Positions 1 to 8,454 of a stretch of DNA of 64,000 nucleotides are shown piece after piece. Under the pieces are notes generated by a model that was not told the DNA's origin, made no database searches, and was given only the letters and a program-made list of their open reading frames with translations. Each line of letters opens with the position of its first letter. Position 1 is the first letter of the stretch. Where the stretch lies: positions 10,111 to 74,110 of the forward strand of contig URAD01000008.1 in NCBI GenBank assembly GCA_900545745.1, written 5' to 3'. The translations under genes and the position numbers were made by a program. This DNA comes from an uncultured Collinsella sp. GTDB taxonomy: Bacteria; Actinomycetota; Coriobacteriia; Coriobacteriales; Coriobacteriaceae.

Positions 1-16
1 CAAGTCTCATGGCCAT
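1..16 (-). CDS. Start of the next pilus-operon gene (partial, 5 codons)
   Basis: On the minus strand an ATG at 16 opens a frame reading M-A-M-R-L up to the window edge, 37 bp after the stop of the LPLTG pilin. A purine-rich AGGTGGG lies a few bases upstream, as expected of a ribosome binding site. In SpaA-type pilus loci the gene after the pilins is often a class C sortase or a signal peptidase, so that is the natural guess, but five codons cannot show it. Confidence 0.3.
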
Positions 17-52
17 CACATCCCACCTGCCGCAGGGATGGGTGAGCGAGCG

Positions 53-1810
53 TTACTCCTGCTCGGACTCCTCAGCCTGCTTACGGCTGCGGATGAGGTG
101 CGCCACGCCGATGCACAGCACCGCGCCACCAGCGATCCAAGTGAAGGTCACGCCGTTAAGACCGGTGAGGGGGAGGCCGGAACCCTTCTGGTCGACAATG
201 GTAAAGCTGAGTTTGCCGGTAGACGCGGTAGCCGAATTTCCCTTCACAACACCACTTGCTGCCTGGATTGCAGAATCCGCACTAGGGGTAACATCATCGC
301 CAGCCTGATTGAGCGTGCGGCTGATAGTAAAGGTCACGCCGTTTGCCGCGGAGTTGTTGTAGCCAGGGGCGGGCGTAACCTCTGTGAGAACGTAGGTGCC
401 CTCGTCGAGACCGACAACGTTAATCTTGCCGTTGCTGTCAGTTGTCAGAATTGCATTATCCTTAGTTGACGTCGTGGTACCGTCGGCCTTGATAAATTCG
501 CTGGAGTCTTTCTCCTGTAGCGTGAACTGAACGCCTTCGAGGGTCTTGTGCTTGCCAGTCTCATCCTTGTCGTTACCAACCTTGGTGACGTCGATGCCGT
601 AGGTGTAGTCGTAGGCAGGATGCGTAACCGTAGTGCCGGTACCGTCGGTGTGCGGGTTGTTGGAATAGGTCAGTTTTACCGTGTTTGTCTGGGCCTTACC
701 GAGAATGTTCTCGTTAATCTTGCTAGCAACAAGTTTTGCCTGGTAGTTCACATAGACCTTTGAATTACCGCCAACGACAATGGGCTCACCGGCCTCATTC
801 TTTACTTCTTTGAGATTATCGAAAGAGACAGTGAGTTTATTGTTGCTTTCCTCAGAAGGATAGTTCACTGTATAACAACTGTCCGCTACGACCGTATCGC
901 CAATTTTGACCTTAACGACCGGCTTACCGTTCTCGCCGCATACCGGCACCATCGTAGAAGGAAGCTCGTCGGTAAAAGCATAGCTGTACTTAGTGTACGT
1001 ATTGATGTTGCTAGCAACAGTGCCGGCAAGCTGATAATCAATCGGCTGCTCAGAGGCAGAGTCGGCGGACTTGTTGGGAGCACTGAAAACGTCCTTGCTA
1101 TTGTCCGTAACAAACTTGCCGTTCTTGTCATCCTTGACGGCCTTGGTCACGTTGGGGACGTCCTTCTTGGGCTCCGCCTTTACATCTTCACCACCGACGA
1201 CAGTGAAGATTGGCGAGGTATAGGCGTCGGTATTGCCGTTGGCCGAATCGCTAGATGGGGTCGAACCAACATTTGCAGTCACAAAGAGCCAATAGCCGGT
1301 GTTTAAAGCCTTAAAGTCTCCCTTGCTGGAATCGCCTGGGTTTGTCCAGGTTAGAGTCGAACCCTCAAGTGCGGCAGCAATCTTATCCAACGTGGAGCCA
1401 GCGTCAACCTTGGCAGTCTGGCCAACATTATCACCGGCATTATCTTTAATGTACTTGGCCCAAGCCTGAGCGCCTGCATTCGCATCAGGAGCCTTCGCGA
1501 CGCCAGCAAATGCATCAGTCACAACATTCATAACATCAGGCGACGCCCAATCAATATCGGAAAGGATCTTATCGCCAGACCAGGCACTTCCATCATAATT
1601 CTGCGTAACCTTTGCCTTGAAAATCTGGATGCCCTTAAAGGTTGTGTCCTTATAGGTCTTCTCGTCAATCTTTACATTGCCGAACGTGGCCACCGTCGGC
1701 GTGACCGCAGCAAACGCCATGGTAACCGGGGCCATGACTCCGCCGAAGCTCAGCGCTGCTGTGAGGCCGGCGGTTACTGCCAGGCGTGCGATGTTCTTGC
1801 TCATGCTCAT
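53..1810 (-). CDS. LPLTG-anchored major pilin (SpaA/FimA-type, isopeptide domains)
   Basis: Surface pilin subunit of 585 residues, probably polymerised by a sortase and attached to the cell wall. The ATG at 1810 was chosen because GGAGG sits 8 bp upstream; an in-frame ATG at 1876 has no comparable site. An N-terminal signal peptide (SKNIARLAVTAGL then a hydrophobic stretch ending near MAFAA) is followed by a fimbrial isopeptide-type middle region, a Cna-B/SpaA-like domain with the E-box GTYVLTEVTPAPGY, the sorting motif LPLTG near residue 546, a hydrophobic segment and a basic tail (RSRKQ). The E-box glutamate is the usual catalyst of intramolecular Lys-Asn bonds. As last complete gene of a three-gene minus-strand operon, its shaft role is inferred from its position and two-domain plan. 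Confidence 0.85.
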   Translation of the reverse strand: MSMSKNIARLAVTAGLTAALSFGGVMAPVTMAFAAVTPTVATFGNVKIDEKTYKDTTFKGIQIFKAKVTQNYDGSAWSGDKILSDIDWASPDVMNVVTDAFAGVAKAPDANAGAQAWAKYIKDNAGDNVGQTAKVDAGSTLDKIAAALEGSTLTWTNPGDSSKGDFKALNTGYWLFVTANVGSTPSSDSANGNTDAYTSPIFTVVGGEDVKAEPKKDVPNVTKAVKDDKNGKFVTDNSKDVFSAPNKSADSASEQPIDYQLAGTVASNINTYTKYSYAFTDELPSTMVPVCGENGKPVVKVKIGDTVVADSCYTVNYPSEESNNKLTVSFDNLKEVKNEAGEPIVVGGNSKVYVNYQAKLVASKINENILGKAQTNTVKLTYSNNPHTDGTGTTVTHPAYDYTYGIDVTKVGNDKDETGKHKTLEGVQFTLQEKDSSEFIKADGTTTSTKDNAILTTDSNGKINVVGLDEGTYVLTEVTPAPGYNNSAANGVTFTISRTLNQAGDDVTPSADSAIQAASGVVKGNSATASTGKLSFTIVDQKGSGLPLTGLNGVTFTWIAGGAVLCIGVAHLIRSRKQAEESEQE

Positions 1811-1918
1811 CTTCTTTTCCTCCGTTTTCCAGTTGGTTCTCATTCGATCGGTCATCATCTGTCTGTGTCTTAGCATCTACTTCGCTACGTCTCGCCCCGC
1901 TCTCTGTGGGGCTGCCAG

Positions 1919-3589
1919 CTACTCTTTATGGCTGCCACCTCCCCGCTTGACCAGGAGCGCGACCACGATGAGCGCGGCTCCGGCGACCGCTGCGGCGGCC
2001 GCGGCGTACATTGCCATATCGCCAGTCGAGGGCATAAAGCCTCCGGTGATAATGCTAGGGGGTGTGCCGGTGGGCGTGTTGATGAGCGACGCCTCCAGGC
2101 TGCCCGTCGACCCGTCCGCGCTGTCGGCGCGCAGGGGCGACTCGGCCGTGATGGTGAGCTTGGGCTTGGCAGCGGCCACCTGGTCGACGTCCAGGCCCTC
2201 GGCCTTGACCGTCACAGAGCGCGTGCCCTCAAAGGCGGTGTAGCCCTTGGGCGCCTTGAGCTCGCGAACCTCCAGCTTGCCCGAGTCCACGCCCGAGACG
2301 GTCACGCGGCCGTCCTCGCCCGTGGTGACGGTGGCCTTGCCCTCCGCATCCCACGTGCCGTCGGTCGCTAGCGTGCGACCGCGGTCGTCGGCGATGCTCA
2401 GGACCGCCCCGGCAAGCGGCTTGTCGCCGTCGCTGCCGCGCTTGGTGAGCGCGAGATCCCAGGTGTAGGCGCACGCGTCGTCGCTCGGCGTGCGGGTGAA
2501 GCCGGCGTCGCCGGACTGGTCGGCAAAGGGGGAGCGCGGGTAGCGCAGGTAGACCTCGTTGGGGTTGCCCTTGGCAATGCCGTGGTTGCACGCGCTGTTG
2601 AGTGGCGCGTTGTACACGGCGACCACGCGGGCGCCCGCGGTGAAGGCGTCGGCCCCGCCGAGCGCGGCGATGAGGTCTCCGGTGCGTACGGTGAAGCTCT
2701 TGCCGTCGGCCGCTACCTTGGTGGCGCACTGGGCCGTGATGTCGGTCCAGCCCTTCGCGGGCTCGGTGCCGGCGCGGCCGTCCTTGTCGGCCGAAACGGC
2801 GTCGAAGCCACCGTCCGCGCCCGCCGCCACGTAAACATGTATGCTCGCAGCCACCTTGGAGGGGTCGAGCCCCGCGCCCATGGTGTCGACGAACTGCACC
2901 GCGTAGGTGTCGTAGGCCGTGAGCCCCGCCGGGACCGTGGCAGAGAGGCGCCAGTACAGGTCGTCGGCGACCGTGGCGTCGGCGGCCTTCTGCCAGGCGG
3001 CGGTGCCGTCCTCCAGCACGTGCTTGGCGACCTTGGGGGTCGCGGCCTTGGGCTTGACGGTGACGGCGCTACCGCCGACCAAGGCCATGATCGGCGCGGT
3101 GCCGGCCTCGTTCTGGGCGATGGCGTCGTCGTCGGCGACGATGAGCCAGTAGCCGCAGGGCAGCTCGGCCGTCGTGCCCGCGTTAAGGGCCACGGACTCG
3201 ACGTCAGAGCTCTGAAGGGAACGAGCGAGCTGTGCGCTCAGCGCGCTCGTAAGGTGGGTATCGGTGTTGAGCCACTCGGCAGCTTCCTGCGCGGTGGTCT
3301 GGGAATTGGGCATACCGGCGCTGTGCAGCACAGGCAGCGCGGCGTCGCGCACGGCGTCGCTTGCCCAGGCGAGCTCGGTGGCGATCTTAGCGTCGCTGTC
3401 GCCGTCGACGACGTTGGCGCTAAAAATCTGGTAGGTGTCGTAGCTGCTCGCCACGGTGCCGCTCACCGTGATGGAACCGGTCGAGTTCGGCGCGGCCTGC
3501 GCGGAAGCGGGGAACACAACCGCGCAGGTGCCGATCAGGAGGGCAAGCAGCGCAAACAAGATCGGGAAGGAGCTAAACTTCTTATTCAC
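1919..3589 (-). CDS. MPSTG-anchored pilin subunit with Cna-B domain
   Basis: Second sortase substrate of the operon, 556 residues. The chosen GTG at 3589 has GGAGG 8 bp upstream and overlaps the stop of the preceding gene by 8 bp, which suggests translational coupling. A signal peptide (residues about 1-32, ending ASAQA) precedes an extracellular region with a fimbrial isopeptide-type domain. A Cna-B/SpaA domain follows with the E-box LEVRELKAPKGY. The C-terminus carries a non-canonical sorting motif MPSTG near residue 520, an alanine/valine-rich membrane segment and the tail KRGGGSHKE. The start of the mature protein (TGSITVSGTVASSYDTYQIF) resembles that of the neighbouring pilin, so the two are probably paralogues. 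It may be the minor or basal pilin; which one is not decidable from sequence. Confidence 0.82.
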   Translation of the reverse strand: MNKKFSSFPILFALLALLIGTCAVVFPASAQAAPNSTGSITVSGTVASSYDTYQIFSANVVDGDSDAKIATELAWASDAVRDAALPVLHSAGMPNSQTTAQEAAEWLNTDTHLTSALSAQLARSLQSSDVESVALNAGTTAELPCGYWLIVADDDAIAQNEAGTAPIMALVGGSAVTVKPKAATPKVAKHVLEDGTAAWQKAADATVADDLYWRLSATVPAGLTAYDTYAVQFVDTMGAGLDPSKVAASIHVYVAAGADGGFDAVSADKDGRAGTEPAKGWTDITAQCATKVAADGKSFTVRTGDLIAALGGADAFTAGARVVAVYNAPLNSACNHGIAKGNPNEVYLRYPRSPFADQSGDAGFTRTPSDDACAYTWDLALTKRGSDGDKPLAGAVLSIADDRGRTLATDGTWDAEGKATVTTGEDGRVTVSGVDSGKLEVRELKAPKGYTAFEGTRSVTVKAEGLDVDQVAAAKPKLTITAESPLRADSADGSTGSLEASLINTPTGTPPSIITGGFMPSTGDMAMYAAAAAAVAGAALIVVALLVKRGGGSHKE

Positions 3590-6500
3590 GACGCCCACCT
3601 CCCTTCGCATTCGCCTTGCGACGAATGTGCATCCAGGCCGCAGCAGCGCAAAGCACCGCCGCGCCGGCAAGGTACGTCAGAGTGACGCCCGACATACCAG
3701 AAAGGGGCAAAGAGGTGGAGTAGGTATTGGTGAAGGTGGGGGTGGACTCGGGAAACTCGTGGCCCTCGTTCTCGGCGCTTACCCACTTACCGCCGTCAAA
3801 GGTCCCCCTCATGTAGGTCACCTTACAGCTGATGTTCCCATTGTTATTGTCCTTTGCAACAACCGTGAACTTGTAGACCGAATTATCGAACTTGTAATGC
3901 GAGAAAATCGAGCTATCGTTCTTCTCGCGCATATAGTACGTGAAGGTCTTGGAAGCGCCACGGCCCGGAACATCAGTCTCACTCTGCTTCAAGCTGTCAA
4001 GCGTGTAATTAATCGTGGGGAAGTCCTGGGTCTGAGGATTGTCGCCACCGGCAGTGGTCGAGACGGTCTTGACGCTGTCGTCCGTAAAGTTCTCGTTATC
4101 CGCAAACTCGAGCGTAAACTTCTTCATCTCGCCACCCTCAACGACCTTAGTCGCCTTGGGAGTCCAGGAGCCCTTCGAATCGTACTTGGTGTATGCGTTG
4201 GTGAAAGTCGTTGATTTTGTTAGCTCGACGCTTGCAACGTCACCTACGGTTGTTGGATTAACCGTAGTATCAGACGTAGCACCATTAGCGGCGATTGTAG
4301 TAATCACCACACTATTGACCTTGTAATACGTGTATCGGATATCAAGCACTTCATGCGACTTGCGTTCATCCTTTACGACCGTAGGATCTATCTTGTAGAT
4401 AGTCTTGTCGTAAGTCACGTCCTTGTCCGTGCCCGGAACCTCTACCAAGTAGTAAACAAGGTCGGCGTCGGCATAGACTTCACCCAGGTCAAAGGTGAAA
4501 ATTCCTTTCTCATCGTTTTCCACCGTATCGACCACCGAGCAGTCATTGAGCTGCAATTTGCCATCATTAAAGCTAGGGGCCTTACCATCCTTGCCCGGCT
4601 TCAAGAGCTGGAACTTAAATTCTCCCGTACCAAGCGTGCGGCCCGTCAGCACCTTGGTGCCATTGAGCTTCATCTTGGGGTAAACCTTGACCTCTTGGGT
4701 GGAGCCGGCGACAACGTCGCCGTTGGTCATGATGCCGCCACCGTGGATGTTGGATTTGTTGCCCGTGATGTAGAGGGTCGCAGCCGCGGTAGCGGCATCC
4801 TTATCCTCCTTAATCGGATCAGATTTAAGGCCAATCAAGTACTTAGCCTGAGCGCCCTCGTACTTGCCGATAGACGTTGACGTATTGTCGTCGATCGTGC
4901 CCGACCAATTGGCAGCTCCGCCACCAAGCATCTGGCCAGTTACGGCTGCGATATACGGATTATTTTCAGAATTGTTAGAGTCGTGAACTAGGAAAAGGTC
5001 CTTATGACCGGCACTTATAAAATCTGGGGTTATTTCGCCGCCGTTCCCGTTCGGGTCGGCATCCCGGTCCTCGTTCTTGCCGTTAGTGCCGCCCGATCGG
5101 TTATAACCACCGCCAGAATTACCGTCAGAATTACCGAAAATCGCGATGCCATTGGTATCGGTAATGGCAGTCTTACCAGTCGGGCAAGCGGCAAACCCGC
5201 CGCCAAAGCCATTGGCATGATTGTTGGTAATCAGCGCGTTATATATCCCGAGGCTTGCCGGCTGAACGTTGTTGTCGCTGCTGCCCTGGACGAATACGCC
5301 ACCGCCGCCCCAGTCGTTGGTAGTATTGGTCGTATTGTTAGTGATGTAGGCTTTCTTGCCGCTCACATTAAATTCGCCAACTGTAGGCGCAGCGATACGG
5401 ATGCCGCCACCCTCTGAGTTTTGCGCCACATTGCTGGCGATGATTCCACCATAAAACGCAAACCCGGAAAGAGGTTTATTCCAAGCGCCAGCATAAACGC
5501 CGCCGCCAGCCTCGGCAGAGTAGTTGCCCGTGATGTAGCCGCCGCTAATAACCAGACCGCCTTTTTTCTGTCCTTCAGTGGAGCTAAAGGCAGCAATGCC
5601 GCCACCACCGTGACAACCGAAACCGAGATGCCCCCAGTCATTCTCAGCGTCCTGGTAGAACTGATATTTGTTATTGGTGATGTGACCATTCGTAATGGTC
5701 ACCATAGAGTCCACAGCACAAATTCCCGCGCCATAACCTCTTTGATAACTATTTGTACCGTTGCCGGAGATAATACCGCCAACCATGTTTACCGTAGAAT
5801 TCATGGCATAAACGCCGCCGCCACTGGGGGCATAGTTACCAGCGATTACGCCGTCAGAGATCTCCAGGGTTGAGTTGCCAATGACAGCAATTCCAGCACC
5901 AGCACCATCTCTGCCCACAGAAGCACCACAAACGTATCCGCCACTCATGGTGACGTTAGAGCCGTTCTCGGCATAAATCAGGTGGCGAACATTTGCGCCC
6001 TGAGCCGTGGTCAGTACGCCGCTCTGAAGGTTAAACGTACCACCCGCATAGACGTCGATGAGATTCATTGTGGAGCCAGTAGTGGTGCCCACGATGGCGC
6101 CATTGATGTCAACCTCGTGCCTAAAAAGGGTCTCGGTAGTAGCAGTGTCACTCGAAGTCGACTCAGTCACGTAGTATGTGAGCTTACTGGGCGTTGTGCC
6201 GTCGTAATCGAGCTTAGCAAGGTTGCCGTTTTTGTCGCCACCCTGCTCGAACTTGTTATCAGCCGCCTGCTGCAGATCCTCAATCGTGAGCGTCGCACCC
6301 TCGGGCACATTGAACATGGACATGTTGTTGCGACCTGATTCGGTACCATTATGCTTAATCTTGTGACCATTTAAATCTAAGGTCACCTCACCTGCGCCCA
6401 ACGTAATGTCACTTGCATACTCGACATCGGCATTCAGGCGAAACTTGCCGGTTTTTTTATCTTTTTGAAGGTAATCGTAGAGGTCCTGCGCTGTATTAAT

Positions 6501-6905
6501 CTGCGTATATCCGTCCGCGTCTTCCACAGCTAGAGCAATATCGCCCTCATCATTAGCACTGTCATCCGCAGGCTGTACAGCATCCTCAACCCCTGCGTCA
6601 TCGGGCAACAGGCTCGCCGCACCAGCGTCCCCAGAGGCTTCGTCATTCTTGACGTCGTTGTTATCCTGCCTTTCGGTATCCCCGTTGTTGGTGTTGTCTA
6701 CATCAGTAGACTCACTGGAGGAACCCCCCCCCATCACAGTTTTCTCGGTAGAAACCATCTGGGCATCGTTGGCAATGGCCTGGGAGATCGGAGGCATGAC
6801 GAGCGACAGTACCAGGCTCAACACGGAGGCTCCGCACAAAACGCCTGCCAGTACGCGGCGCGTCGCTTTTTTACTCTGCTTAGTTTTTTCTGAATTCGCT
6901 TTCAT
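3582..6905 (-). CDS. Large LPLSG-anchored beta-helix adhesin, probable pilus tip protein
   Basis: First gene of the pilus operon, 1107 residues, ATG at 6905 behind GGGGAGGAG. The signal peptide (about 1-45, with KKATRRVLAGVLCGASVLS) is followed by an acidic Asp/Asn-rich linker (about 46-130). Residues about 150-720 hold repeated Gly-Gly-Gly/Asn turns such as SGGGVYAMNSTVNMVGG and AEAGGGVYAG, typical of a right-handed parallel beta-helix. Two Spy0128/FctA-like isopeptide domains follow, beginning near 738 (KVLTGRTLGTGEFKFQL) and near 908 (WTPKATKVVEGGEMKKFTL). The sorting signal is LPLSG near 1067, then a hydrophobic segment and a basic tail. Large size, first position and a beta-helix head suggest a ligand-binding tip. 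The ligand, whether host glycan or matrix protein, is unknown. Confidence 0.82.
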   Translation of the reverse strand: MKANSEKTKQSKKATRRVLAGVLCGASVLSLVLSLVMPPISQAIANDAQMVSTEKTVMGGGSSSESTDVDNTNNGDTERQDNNDVKNDEASGDAGAASLLPDDAGVEDAVQPADDSANDEGDIALAVEDADGYTQINTAQDLYDYLQKDKKTGKFRLNADVEYASDITLGAGEVTLDLNGHKIKHNGTESGRNNMSMFNVPEGATLTIEDLQQAADNKFEQGGDKNGNLAKLDYDGTTPSKLTYYVTESTSSDTATTETLFRHEVDINGAIVGTTTGSTMNLIDVYAGGTFNLQSGVLTTAQGANVRHLIYAENGSNVTMSGGYVCGASVGRDGAGAGIAVIGNSTLEISDGVIAGNYAPSGGGVYAMNSTVNMVGGIISGNGTNSYQRGYGAGICAVDSMVTITNGHITNNKYQFYQDAENDWGHLGFGCHGGGGIAAFSSTEGQKKGGLVISGGYITGNYSAEAGGGVYAGAWNKPLSGFAFYGGIIASNVAQNSEGGGIRIAAPTVGEFNVSGKKAYITNNTTNTTNDWGGGGVFVQGSSDNNVQPASLGIYNALITNNHANGFGGGFAACPTGKTAITDTNGIAIFGNSDGNSGGGYNRSGGTNGKNEDRDADPNGNGGEITPDFISAGHKDLFLVHDSNNSENNPYIAAVTGQMLGGGAANWSGTIDDNTSTSIGKYEGAQAKYLIGLKSDPIKEDKDAATAAATLYITGNKSNIHGGGIMTNGDVVAGSTQEVKVYPKMKLNGTKVLTGRTLGTGEFKFQLLKPGKDGKAPSFNDGKLQLNDCSVVDTVENDEKGIFTFDLGEVYADADLVYYLVEVPGTDKDVTYDKTIYKIDPTVVKDERKSHEVLDIRYTYYKVNSVVITTIAANGATSDTTVNPTTVGDVASVELTKSTTFTNAYTKYDSKGSWTPKATKVVEGGEMKKFTLEFADNENFTDDSVKTVSTTAGGDNPQTQDFPTINYTLDSLKQSETDVPGRGASKTFTYYMREKNDSSIFSHYKFDNSVYKFTVVAKDNNNGNISCKVTYMRGTFDGGKWVSAENEGHEFPESTPTFTNTYSTSLPLSGMSGVTLTYLAGAAVLCAAAAWMHIRRKANAKGGGRRE

Positions 6906-7408
6906 CGATGTCTCCTCCCCAAGAGACCGCGATCTTGCTCTTTCACTATCAAACGTATCTGCGCAACCTGTAATTGCGCACGCTTAGTAATACTATTGTA
7001 ACTATTGTTTAAACATCCGAGCAACAAAACCGACATTTTTGTAGCCAGTTCTCAATTCCCTTGACATTTGCTCGGATTTACCTTCGTTTATTCGCTATGA
7101 AATATCTATTTCTGCTGGTAATTAAGCTAGTTATCAGTTTTTTAATAGCATTTTATTTATTTGCACAACATTTTGCTCAAGAGCAAGCATCCTGTGAACG
7201 GTCGAAAATCGACCGCGAATGGTAGGTCATTAACCGGGAGGAATAGACTACCAAATTGATGGGAATATCTTTAGCCCATCGGTAGTTAGAAGCGTAATGT
7301 TCAGACAGCCATATTTGAATTATCGCGCAGATTTAGGCATCAATTCGCCCAAATTGCCTGAGGCCACCATAAAGGTGCCTATCCCCATTGTGGTGGTTCC
7401 ACCCGGCG
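6906..7408. other. AT-rich intergenic leader upstream of the pilus operon
   Basis: A 500-bp gene-free stretch clearly richer in AT than its surroundings. It should hold the pilus promoter, but no convincing minus-strand -35/-10 pair could be fixed by eye. Two hairpins are clear: a perfect 7-bp stem with AAA loop at 7199-7215, and a two-part stem at 7247-7286 (ACTACC pairing GGTAGT, GATGGG pairing CCCATC). No credible ORF was seen in it. Confidence 0.5.
7364..7396. repeat. CCACCA/TGGTGG palindrome, family A copy 1
   Basis: Imperfect inverted repeat beginning CCACCATAAAGGTGCC and ending TTGTGGTGG. The same element recurs at 8325-8357, 9914-9940 and 20664-20696. This copy lies just past the stop of the HAD hydrolase gene and could act as a transcript end. 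Confidence 0.75.
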
Positions 7409-8230
7409 CTACAGCAAATGCTCCTCGATAAAGGTCGCGATGCCGTCTTCGTCGTTGCTCGCGGTCACAAAGTCGGCGGCGGCACGGGTGGCGTCGCTGC
7501 CGTTTGCCATGGCCACGCCCACGCCAGCGTCGGTCACCATACAGGTGTCGTTATCGGCATCGCCAAACACACAGATGTTCTGGAGCTCCATGTCATTGAG
7601 CTCCGCCACGCGCACGAGGCCGCGCGTCTTGGACACGCGCGGATCCATGAACTCGTAGAGGCGCTGCGTGGTTTGCAGGGCGGCTGCCTTAACGGTGTCA
7701 TCGGCGAACGTCGATGCGCGCTCGATGACCTGCGGCATCACCTCGGGCGCCATGGTAAACATCACCTTGGGCTGCGGTTCGCGCAAGAACTCGGCAAAAT
7801 CGACCACCTTATAGGGCACGCCATCGACCTGCGACAGGTGCTCCACGCACGCATTGCTCTCGGGCACGTAGAACACGCCGTCTCGGCGGCAAACGGGCGT
7901 TGCCGGAAGGTCCGCCATGTGCCTGCAGATGCGCGCGATGGTTTCGCCCGGCAGCGGGTAGCTCAGCTCGTTGATGCCGTGCGCGCGGTCGATGACCTCG
8001 GCGCCGCCACAGCCCACCATCACGTCCACCAGGCCATCGATACCCCAGAGCTCGTACATGGCCTCGGTCGCGTGGGCGTCGCGCCCAGTGCACAGGCCAA
8101 AGAGCACGCCACGCTCGCGCAGAGCGCGGATCGCTGCCACAGTGCGCGGGGACACCGTGTGCTGGCTCGTGAGCAGCGTACCGTCGATATCGCAGAGTAC
8201 GGCTTTAATGTGGCTGAAGGTGGCGTCCAT
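7409..8230 (-). CDS. Cof-type HAD-superfamily phosphatase
   Basis: Cytoplasmic HAD hydrolase of 273 residues. Motif I is CDIDGTLLTS, with the expected nucleophile and acid/base aspartates at 14 and 16. The C-terminal motif IV is GDADNDTCMV, followed by a GVGVAMANGSD stretch typical of the Cof/YidA subfamily. The cap domain between them is of the IIB kind. Members usually dephosphorylate sugar phosphates or cofactor precursors such as FMN; the substrate cannot be read here. The ATG at 8230 follows AAAGG. The gene stands alone, with palindromic repeats on both sides. Confidence 0.85.
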   Translation of the reverse strand: MDATFSHIKAVLCDIDGTLLTSQHTVSPRTVAAIRALRERGVLFGLCTGRDAHATEAMYELWGIDGLVDVMVGCGGAEVIDRAHGINELSYPLPGETIARICRHMADLPATPVCRRDGVFYVPESNACVEHLSQVDGVPYKVVDFAEFLREPQPKVMFTMAPEVMPQVIERASTFADDTVKAAALQTTQRLYEFMDPRVSKTRGLVRVAELNDMELQNICVFGDADNDTCMVTDAGVGVAMANGSDATRAAADFVTASNDEDGIATFIEEHLL

Positions 8231-8324
8231 GGGGGCCTTTCTGGGTTGTGCGGCGGTGTGGGGTATATTCGCAAACGGCGTACATGGTATACCAAGGCGT
8301 GGGCGTGGCCCGTCAAAGCAAAAA

Positions 8325-8357
8325 CCACCACAAAGGTGCCTGGCCCCTTTGTGGTGG
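8325..8357. repeat. Family A palindrome, copy 2
   Basis: CCACCACAAAGGTGCC followed by CCCTTTGTGGTGG, nearly identical to the copies at 7364 and 20664. It lies between the start of the HAD gene and the next palindrome (8390). Confidence 0.8.
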
Positions 8358-8389
8358 CCGGACCCGAAGGGTGTCCCGGCCCGGAGCGC

Positions 8390-8454
8390 AAACCATCACA
8401 ACATTCGACGTTTTTCGGCAAAATCGCGATTTTCATCGAATGTTGTGATGGTTT
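8390..8454. repeat. Family B palindrome (AACATTCGA), copy 1
   Basis: The arms AAACCATCACAACATTCGA and TCGAATGTTGTGATGGTTT pair perfectly over 19 bp around an AT-rich centre. Copies occur at 12479-12541 and 13719-13784. This copy abuts the stop codon of the MFS gene and may serve as its terminator. Confidence 0.85.

Noticed and set aside
2582..3685. 367-codon plus-strand frame opposite the MPSTG pilin gene
   Set aside because: It is the antisense shadow of a GC-rich gene. It has no family resemblance, and the minus frame has a signal peptide, Cna-B domain and sorting motif.
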